Assembly (NCBI GenBank): GCA_002306005.1
Contig: DBRO01000099.1
Coordinates: 9,778-21,111 of the forward strand
DNA: 11,334 nucleotides
From: Ruminococcus sp. UBA1366
Lineage (GTDB): Bacteria; Bacillota; Clostridia; Oscillospirales; Ruminococcaceae
Direction of reading: 5' to 3'
Made by a program: the position numbers and the translations under genes. Positions within the stretch are counted from its first letter, which is position 1; every line of letters begins with the position of its first letter. Positions 6,561-11,334 of the stretch are shown piece by piece. The notes below the pieces were generated by a model. It made no database searches and was not told the DNA's origin. It worked only from the letters and a program-made list of their open reading frames with translations.

Positions 6561-8021
6561 CTACTTCTTCAGGGTAGGATAGAGAGCGATTGCGTTCTCA
6601 TAGAAGTTTGCGAGAGCCGTATCATAATCTGTGTTGCCAATGAAGTAATCCTTCATAGCCGCCTGGAACTTCTCATTCAGGCCCTGGTCGTAAGCAGAGA
6701 TCTTGCTGGCATCAATCTTTTCAGCAGCTTCCGCCAAAAGCGCGATGTGGTTCTGACCGCCGAGGAAGTCGAAGGTATATCCACCGTCAACGATGTTTTT
6801 GATTGCTTGCTTATTGTTGGTGTAGTCAGATTGCTCTTCGGTAATCTTCTGCATGATATCCGTATCGCAGGTGAGCTTCTTCATGATATCTGCAACCTGA
6901 GACTGGTTGTCGGAACCGTTTGCACAAACAATCCAAGTACCGCCCCAATAGAAGGACTCAGGTCCTAAACACACTGCCCAGTCACCGTACAGACCGTCTT
7001 TTGCGCCTGACGTAATTTCAGAGTTACCAAGAAGGGTGAATGCGATGCCCCAAGTAGAGTAGAAGTAACCGAATACTTTACCTGCAGAACCCTTCATATC
7101 AGCTAGGATTTGATCATACTCTGCCTGTGTGATGTCGCCATCTTTGAGCTGCTTGTCAATGTCGGAAGTATCCCATGTCTTATCGGAAGGACCCTGTCCG
7201 GCTGCCCAAGCCTTAGACCACAGAGAAGTTTTAGCATTGTAGCCCTTGTCTGTGTAGGTCTTAGTCTGATCAACCCAAGCCTTAATGCTGTCGTCAATCA
7301 CGATTTGGTTATCAGAGTTCACCCAAGGCGCGGAAACGTTGTTGGAGAACACACGGTAGCTGTCGTCAAATCCGGAGAGCATATAGTAGCCTGCATCCTT
7401 CATCTTAGCAGCAACTTCGTCGAACTTTGTCCAATCGGAGAGCATTTCCTGCACTTTAGTCGGGTCGTCTGTTCCGAGAACTTCCTTCGCCAGCGAACGA
7501 CGGTAAACGTACAGTCCGGGAGTTGCCTGCCAAGAAAGTGCTTTCAGTGCTCCGGAAGAATCCGTAGTAATTTCATGGGTGTAGGTGTACTGATTTGCCA
7601 AATCTTCATCGGTGATGCCGATGGACTTTACATCCAGAGAAACATCAGAATTTACGTACTTGGTTGCATAGTCCGCTTCAATCAGGAACATATCAACCTT
7701 CTTGTCGGCATCCGCCTGATTTTTCAGAGCTTCGTCGAGTTTGGTCTGGTAGGCATTGCCTTCGTTTGCAACCTGAACCCACTCAATCTTTGTGCCGTCT
7801 TTCAGGGTGTCATTTCCGGCATAGTCCGGATAGTACTTCTCGAATCTTTGTTTAAATTCATCGTTCCAACAATAGATTACGAGTGTGTTTTTGGATTCGT
7901 CGTTGCCTTCTTTGATGGAAGTGCTGCCGGTGCTGCTACTGTTGTCACCGCAAGAAGCAAGAACGGATGTTGCCATTACCAGTGATAATGCACCGGCAAG
8001 GGCTCTTTTGATCTTCGTCAT
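6561..8021 (-). CDS. Carbohydrate ABC transporter solute-binding lipoprotein (CUT1, SBP family 1)
   Basis: This protein captures a sugar outside the membrane and delivers it to the permease pair. The 486-residue product begins with a basic stretch (MTKIKR), a hydrophobic core and the lipobox LASC, with the lipid-anchored cysteine at residue 24. A Ser/Thr/Gly-rich linker follows, then the mature domain starting TLVIYCWNDEF, as in extracellular sugar-binding proteins. Further typical parts are KVDMFLIEADYATKY, the aromatic patch LSWQATPGLYVYRRSLA, and WGIAFTLLGNS. Upstream in-frame codons reach an ATG at 8048, but AAGGAGG lies 8 nt before ATG 8021, which also starts the signal peptide, so 8021 is chosen. 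It follows the lacI-type gene by 42 bp with no promoter visible between them. The ligand is unknown; an oligosaccharide is plausible from family membership. Confidence 0.94.
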   Translation of the reverse strand: MTKIKRALAGALSLVMATSVLASCGDNSSSTGSTSIKEGNDESKNTLVIYCWNDEFKQRFEKYYPDYAGNDTLKDGTKIEWVQVANEGNAYQTKLDEALKNQADADKKVDMFLIEADYATKYVNSDVSLDVKSIGITDEDLANQYTYTHEITTDSSGALKALSWQATPGLYVYRRSLAKEVLGTDDPTKVQEMLSDWTKFDEVAAKMKDAGYYMLSGFDDSYRVFSNNVSAPWVNSDNQIVIDDSIKAWVDQTKTYTDKGYNAKTSLWSKAWAAGQGPSDKTWDTSDIDKQLKDGDITQAEYDQILADMKGSAGKVFGYFYSTWGIAFTLLGNSEITSGAKDGLYGDWAVCLGPESFYWGGTWIVCANGSDNQSQVADIMKKLTCDTDIMQKITEEQSDYTNNKQAIKNIVDGGYTFDFLGGQNHIALLAEAAEKIDASKISAYDQGLNEKFQAAMKDYFIGNTDYDTALANFYENAIALYPTLKK

Positions 8022-8029
8022 AAACATTT

Positions 8030-8036
8030 CCTCCTT
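8030..8036 (-). promoter_or_regulatory. Strong ribosome-binding site of the solute-binding protein gene
   Basis: A consensus AAGGAGG lies 8 nt before ATG 8021. It is the best such site in the window, in keeping with high demand for binding protein, and it excludes the upstream ATG at 8048. Confidence 0.85.
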
Positions 8037-8063
8037 AAATAAATGCATTAATATGTGAATAAA

Positions 8064-9080
8064 CTAATGCCTCTTAACAGCACCCACGGATTCTCCGCAG
8101 ATGACCTCCCCGTTCACAGTCAAAACCTCATTGAATGTGGTGGAAGGGTTTTCGATTAAACTGATCAACCGGCTTGCGGCATGTTTGCCGAGCGTTGCCG
8201 TATCTTGTTTATAGGTTGTTAATTTGGGACTGAGCAATTGTGAAAGTGCAATGCCGTCATACCCTGCTACTGATACATCCTCCGGAACGCGCAAGCCGCA
8301 ATCTTTTACTGCGTTTAATCCGCCAATTGCGGAGTAATCGTCCGGCATAAAAATGCAGGTCGGTGGCTCGGGAAGGTGGAGTAATTCTTTTGTCAAGGTA
8401 TAAGTCATGTCCGGATTGTGGAAATCCCCGTTTAAGATGTACTCATTTTTCAATTCCAGACCGTTGGTTGCAACTGCTTTGACAAAGCCCGCATAGCGTT
8501 TTTCCGCAACTGAGCTTTTGTTGCCTTGAATCAGTGCAAGCTTGGTATGCCCTAGACGAACGGCGTAATCCACCAGTTGTCCGATCCCTGCGGCATTATC
8601 AGAGATAATCGCAGTTCTGCAATCAAAAATATGGTCTATGGTCACAACGGGTATATCGCCGTTGATGACTTCGTAAACATCCGGATCCGTAAAATCCGTA
8701 CACGCAATGATGATGCCATCAATATTGCGGTATTTGCAATGCTCATAGGTTGTCATTTTTTTGCCGCCGATATTACGGTTGATAAACGTAATATCATACC
8801 CGTGATTTTCGGCCTCTGTTTTAAAGCTATTAAGTATCTTCGCAAAAAATTCGTGTGTTAAGCCACTTTCCGCCGCATCCAAAAACATTACACCGAGGTT
8901 ATAAGTACGGTTTGTTTTCAGCGCACGTGCCTGAGAATTCGGAAAGTATCCCATTTCCTTCGCGGCTTTGATCAGACGTTCTCTTGTAGCAGAACTTACG
9001 TCTTTATGACCGTTGAGCGCTTTGCTTACGGTTGCGACCGAAACGCCGCATTTCGCGGAAATATCTTTCAGCGAAACCAT
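8064..9080 (-). CDS. LacI-family transcriptional regulator, probable local repressor of the sugar operon
   Basis: The N-terminal helix-turn-helix reads VSLKDISAKCGVSVATVSKALNGH, split here as VSLKDISAKCGVS then VATVSKALNGH, followed by the hinge region FPNSQARALKTNRT. The remaining roughly 280 residues form a periplasmic-binding-protein-like effector domain, with IDGIIIACTD, LGHTKLALIQG, RYAGF, PTCIFMPDDYSAIGGL and VPEDVSVAGYDG as family landmarks. It should bind a sugar or sugar phosphate in the cytosol. ATG 9080 gives the standard MVSLKDI start (338 residues). An ATG at 9089 adds three residues, but the GGCGG motif is then only 1 nt away, so 9080 is preferred without certainty. It is the first gene of the operon, and an AAACGTTT site overlaps its promoter start region, which suggests autoregulation. 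Confidence 0.93.
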   Translation of the reverse strand: MVSLKDISAKCGVSVATVSKALNGHKDVSSATRERLIKAAKEMGYFPNSQARALKTNRTYNLGVMFLDAAESGLTHEFFAKILNSFKTEAENHGYDITFINRNIGGKKMTTYEHCKYRNIDGIIIACTDFTDPDVYEVINGDIPVVTIDHIFDCRTAIISDNAAGIGQLVDYAVRLGHTKLALIQGNKSSVAEKRYAGFVKAVATNGLELKNEYILNGDFHNPDMTYTLTKELLHLPEPPTCIFMPDDYSAIGGLNAVKDCGLRVPEDVSVAGYDGIALSQLLSPKLTTYKQDTATLGKHAASRLISLIENPSTTFNEVLTVNGEVICGESVGAVKRH

Positions 9081-9132
9081 CAGCTGCATTCCGCCCTTCA
9101 GTTAAATAGTTGTTCTTTTTTAATTCATTTTC

Positions 9133-9140
9133 AAACGTTT
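9133..9140. promoter_or_regulatory. LacI-type operator candidate downstream of the sugar operon start site
   Basis: AAACGTTT is a self-complementary site with the central CG typical of LacI-family operators. It falls at about +5 to +12 relative to the predicted start near 9145, a roadblock position suited to repression by the regulator encoded just downstream. Confidence 0.65.
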
Positions 9141-9151
9141 CCGTTAATAAC

Positions 9152-9180
9152 AATATACAATATTCTGTTTCGGATTTCAA
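9152..9180 (-). promoter_or_regulatory. Sigma-A-type promoter of the lacI-sugar transporter operon
   Basis: On the minus strand, -35 TTGAAA (9175-9180) and -10 TATATT (9152-9157) each match consensus at 5 of 6 positions and are exactly 17 bp apart. An A-rich tract at about 9181-9200 lies just upstream, like an UP element. It is the best promoter in the window. Confidence 0.8.
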
Positions 9181-9194
9181 GATTTTTCGGATTT
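9168..9194. repeat. 10-bp direct repeat around the sugar operon -35 element
   Basis: TTTCGGATTT occurs at 9168-9177 and 9185-9194, 17 bp apart. The first copy overlaps the -35 hexamer and the second lies just upstream. It may be a tandem binding site for a second regulator, or chance in AT-rich DNA. Confidence 0.4.
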
Positions 9195-9570
9195 TTTTTT
9201 TCGTTTGTAATTAATTATGTTGATTTACACAGACTTAGTGGGCGTTACTTGTACAAAGTATCTAATTTTTCGTTCGCAATGTAACCGAAATGTAATAAAT
9301 AAAGCCTGCGGTTTTTTACTTCAGTACGAAAATATCAGGTTTTTTTCTGGAATTTCACAGGATTTCTAGATTGAGAAATGTGTATTGTGTATTTTTACGA
9401 ATTCGGACAGCCATCGAAAATCTGTTCTTTCTATCTAGAAACATTGGACTTTGATAAAGTTTTATCGTTAAAAATGTCCATAACTGCTTTCCTGAATATA
9501 ATATATTCATATTATCAAAGAATATTCTTTTAGAATTTCCAGCGAAAAGCAGAAAAAACGCAGAAATATT
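9195..9570. other. AT-rich non-coding stretch with several short dyads
   Basis: No credible gene is present here on either strand. The stretch holds inverted repeats TTGTACAA (9249-9256), ATTTCT/AGAAAT (9362-9379, 6-bp centre), TTTCTA/TAGAAA (9428-9441, 2-bp centre), GATAAA/TTTATC (9453-9466, 2-bp centre), GAATATA/TATATTC (9494-9508, 1-bp centre) and the 14-bp AAAGAATATTCTTT (9517-9530). A TATAAT at 9497-9502 lies inside one dyad but has only a weak -35 upstream. A short hairpin with a T-run at 9301-9317 resembles a weak terminator on the plus strand. Confidence 0.6.
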
Positions 9571-9578
9571 AAACGTTT
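9571..9578. promoter_or_regulatory. Second AAACGTTT site, upstream of the P-type ATPase gene
   Basis: The same 8-bp palindrome as at 9133-9140, and both continue into NCG (AAACGTTTCCG and AAACGTTTACG). It occupies about the -35 position of a candidate promoter reading toward the ATPase gene, so the same regulator could act here. This is inferred from sequence identity only. Confidence 0.4.
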
Positions 9579-9592
9579 ACGCGAATGGGCAC

Positions 9593-9601
9593 TGTTATTA
9601 T
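9593..9601 (+). promoter_or_regulatory. Candidate extended -10 promoter for the P-type ATPase gene
   Basis: TGTTATTAT is an extended -10 (TGN plus TATTAT, 5 of 6 matches), 117 bp before the ATG at 9719. No -35 of quality is present; that position is taken by the AAACGTTT site. TATAAT at 9497-9502 is an alternative. Confidence 0.4.
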
Positions 9602-9718
9602 TCACAATACAGCAGTTTCATATTTTCTTTCCGGCATAAACGCGGCGCAGGCGGAATATTTATGAATAAAAAGCGGACAAGGACATAATTACCGGAAATA
9701 AAGAAAGGACTGGGACGG

Positions 9719-11334
9719 ATGCTGGAAATACTCGAAAAGCAATTGGATGCGGACAAATGGGGGGAGGAAGGCGAACAGATCGGCCTGAGCGTAGCAGAAG
9801 CTGCGCGGCGGCTGAAAATTGACGGAGAAAACAAACTGCGTGCCAAAAAGAAGAAAAGTGCGGCGAAAATTTTTACAAATCAGTTTCGCGACATTATGGT
9901 GATGATACTGATTGCTGCGACGGTGATTTCGGTACTTTTAAACGAAATCACGGATGCCGTAACGATTCTGATTATCATTGTCATCAACGCGTTCCTGGGC
10001 TTTTTACAGGAATTTCGCACGGAGCGGACGCTGGAAACCTTGGAGAAAATGACCGCACCCACGGCGAAGGTTTATCGCGACGGTGTTCTGCGGGAAATTT
10101 CCGCGGCGGAACTTGTGGTGGGGGATGTTTTTGAATTGGAGGCAGGGGACAGGGTTCCCTGTGACGGATTTATTGTGAGCCACAAGGGGATGCTGTGCGA
10201 TGAGTCCATTCTCACGGGGGAGAGCGTGCCGGCGGAGAAAAAGGCGCGTGCCGGCGAGCTGGATTACGGTGTGCCGAATTTGCCGCATATGGTATACATG
10301 GGAACGGTCTGCGTAAAGGGCGTGGCGCGTTGTGAGGCAGTGCTGACCGGTATGCGGACGCAGATGGGCAAGGTTTCCGACATGATTGGCGAGGTGCCGG
10401 ACGAATTGACACCTTTGCAGAAAAAGCTGGCGGAGCTTGGCAAAATGCTGGCGCTGATTTGCATTGTGATTTGCGTGATTGTGGCGGCGGCTGGGATTAT
10501 CAAGGGCGAGCCGGTGTTTGATATGCTGATGACGGGCATTACGATTGCGATTGCGGCGATCCCTGAGGGGCTGCCCGCAACGGTGACAATTGCGCTGGCT
10601 TTGGCGGTGCGGCGAATGCTCAAGCGCAACGCGCTGGTTCACCGCCTGCATTCGGTGGAAACGCTGGGCTGTGCTTCGGTGATTTGCACGGACAAAACCG
10701 GAACCGTTACCGAAAACCGCATGACGGTACAGGCGATTCGCACGGGAAGCGCGGATTACGCGGTGACGGGTAATGGCTTGCGAGTACGCGGAGAAATCCT
10801 GAAATCCGGTGTGTCGGTGCAGGCTCTCACTGTGCCGGATCTGCGGGAACTACTGGTTTGCGGGTGCGCGTGCAACAATGCCGTGCTAACGGCAAAGCCG
10901 GTTCGGCGGGGCATGGCGCAGGAAGAATGGGAATTTGTGGGCGACCCAACCGAGGCGGCGATTCTCATTGCGGCGGAAAAGGGCGGGGTACGGCTTTCCG
11001 AAACCGGCTTGTATCGGGTGGATGAAATTCCGTTTGAAAGCGAAACCCGACAGATGAAAGTAATGATGCGGGATGAAAACGGCGGAGCGGTTACTTATAT
11101 AAAAGGTGCGGCAGATGTGGTTTTGGGCGAATGTGACTGCCTTTTGGAGGACGGACGGTATCAGGAGCTTACTTTTGCGCGGCGGCGGGAAATCATGCGC
11201 GGTACGGAGGAAATGGCGGCAAAGGCACTGCGGGTGATGGCATTCTCAAAAACAGAGGAGGGCAGGACGGTCTTTCTTGGGCTGATGGGAATGCTCGACC
11301 CCCTGCGCGCGGAGGCAAAGCAGGCGGTGAAAAC
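9719..11334 (+). CDS. Type II cation-transporting P-type ATPase, probably Ca2+-exporting (3' end outside window)
   Basis: This pump uses ATP to expel a cation, most likely Ca2+, across the membrane. The visible 538 codons, of about 870-900 expected, are open without stops. In order they encode an N-terminal cation-ATPase domain (GLSVAEAARRLKIDGENKL), helices M1 and M2 (about 58-100), the actuator domain with TGES at 166-169, M3 (about 245-266), and M4 with the ion-site motif IPEGLPA (Pro282, Glu283). The phosphorylation site follows, with Asp325 in CTDKTGTVTEN, then the nucleotide-binding domain (GDPTEA, Lys462-Gly-Ala) and DPLR from residue 527. PEGLP and SVETLGC are typical of SERCA/PMCA-like bacterial pumps; M5 and M6, which would settle ion choice, lie outside the window. 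AAAGGA ends 9 nt before the ATG. The gene is divergent from the sugar operon. Confidence 0.93.
   Translation, partial: MLEILEKQLDADKWGEEGEQIGLSVAEAARRLKIDGENKLRAKKKKSAAKIFTNQFRDIMVMILIAATVISVLLNEITDAVTILIIIVINAFLGFLQEFRTERTLETLEKMTAPTAKVYRDGVLREISAAELVVGDVFELEAGDRVPCDGFIVSHKGMLCDESILTGESVPAEKKARAGELDYGVPNLPHMVYMGTVCVKGVARCEAVLTGMRTQMGKVSDMIGEVPDELTPLQKKLAELGKMLALICIVICVIVAAAGIIKGEPVFDMLMTGITIAIAAIPEGLPATVTIALALAVRRMLKRNALVHRLHSVETLGCASVICTDKTGTVTENRMTVQAIRTGSADYAVTGNGLRVRGEILKSGVSVQALTVPDLRELLVCGCACNNAVLTAKPVRRGMAQEEWEFVGDPTEAAILIAAEKGGVRLSETGLYRVDEIPFESETRQMKVMMRDENGGAVTYIKGAADVVLGECDCLLEDGRYQELTFARRREIMRGTEEMAAKALRVMAFSKTEEGRTVFLGLMGMLDPLRAEAKQAVK

Noticed and set aside
7110..7985. 291-codon open frame on the plus strand inside the solute-binding protein gene
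   Set aside because: The opposite strand carries a clear lipoprotein with signal peptide and strong ribosome-binding site. The plus-strand frame has no recognisable domain and no start signals.
9124..9146. CcpA cre site at the AAACGTTT of the sugar operon
   Set aside because: The flanks lack the TG and CA ends of the cre consensus. A LacI-type operator for the local regulator fits better.
9006..9284. 92-codon open frame on the plus strand running from lacI into the intergenic region
   Set aside because: It starts inside the antisense of the helix-turn-helix coding part, runs over the lacI promoter, and encodes a Phe-rich tail from T-runs. Not a plausible gene.
9301..9317. Intrinsic terminator on the plus strand
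   Set aside because: The stem is about 6 bp including a G-U pair with a 3-nt loop, and no gene ends just upstream, so it is too weak to call.
9301..9718. yybP-ykoY manganese riboswitch or other leader upstream of the P-type ATPase
   Set aside because: Such riboswitches are known before P-type ATPases, but I see no GGGGAGUA-like core or paired helices of that class.
10004..10651. 215-codon open frame on the minus strand inside the P-type ATPase gene
   Set aside because: It is antisense to the conserved TGES to PEGLP region, with a His/Arg/Asn-rich composition typical of shadows.
1..11334. CRISPR array, insertion sequence, tRNA or phage genes
   Set aside because: No regularly spaced repeats, transposase or integrase frames, tRNA-like folds or att-type repeats were visible on either strand.

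Overview
The window looks like the chromosome of a low-to-mid GC Gram-positive anaerobe, probably a clostridium of the Oscillospirales/Ruminococcaceae type. The clues are AAGGAGG-type ribosome-binding sites, TGN-TATAAT extended -10 promoters, U-tract hairpin terminators, a tpiA-gpmI glycolytic pair, a YpsC-type rRNA methyltransferase, and a CUT1 sugar transporter with no ATPase of its own behind a LacI regulator. The taxon is inferred from gene content and sequence style only. Nothing points to a phage, plasmid, transposon or CRISPR locus.

Layout. (1) Positions 1-2203, plus strand: the 3' part of tpiA, then gpmI, which are consecutive lower-glycolysis enzymes. A long hairpin at 2212-2246 ends this transcript and the convergent one opposite. 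(2) Positions 2248-3742, minus strand: a small single-pass membrane protein of unknown function and a YpsC-like 23S rRNA methyltransferase, 22 bp apart and apparently expressed from one extended -10 promoter. (3) Positions 3794-4490, minus strand: a one-gene unit for an Frm2/CinD-type nitroreductase, with its own terminator, an extended -10 promoter, and a perfect palindrome across the predicted transcription start.

(4) Positions 4548-9194, minus strand: a sugar-uptake operon in the order lacI-type regulator, solute-binding lipoprotein, MalF-type permease, MalG-type permease. It starts at a near-consensus promoter (TTGAAA-17 bp-TATATT) with an AAACGTTT LacI-type half-palindrome pair just downstream. 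It ends at a terminator. A stem-loop with a U-tract between the binding-protein and permease genes could make the binding protein more abundant than the permeases. The energising ATPase and any glycoside hydrolase must be encoded elsewhere. (5) Positions 9195-9718: an AT-rich non-coding stretch with several short dyads and a second AAACGTTT site. (6) Positions 9719-11334, plus strand: the first 538 codons of a type II (calcium-like) P-type ATPase, cut off by the window end.

Most of the window is conventional core metabolism and transport. I found no convincing new biological system. The parts worth a second look are regulatory: the paired AAACGTTT sites between two divergent units, the dyad cluster, the intra-operon hairpin, the nitroreductase operator, and the uncharacterised membrane protein next to the rRNA methyltransferase.
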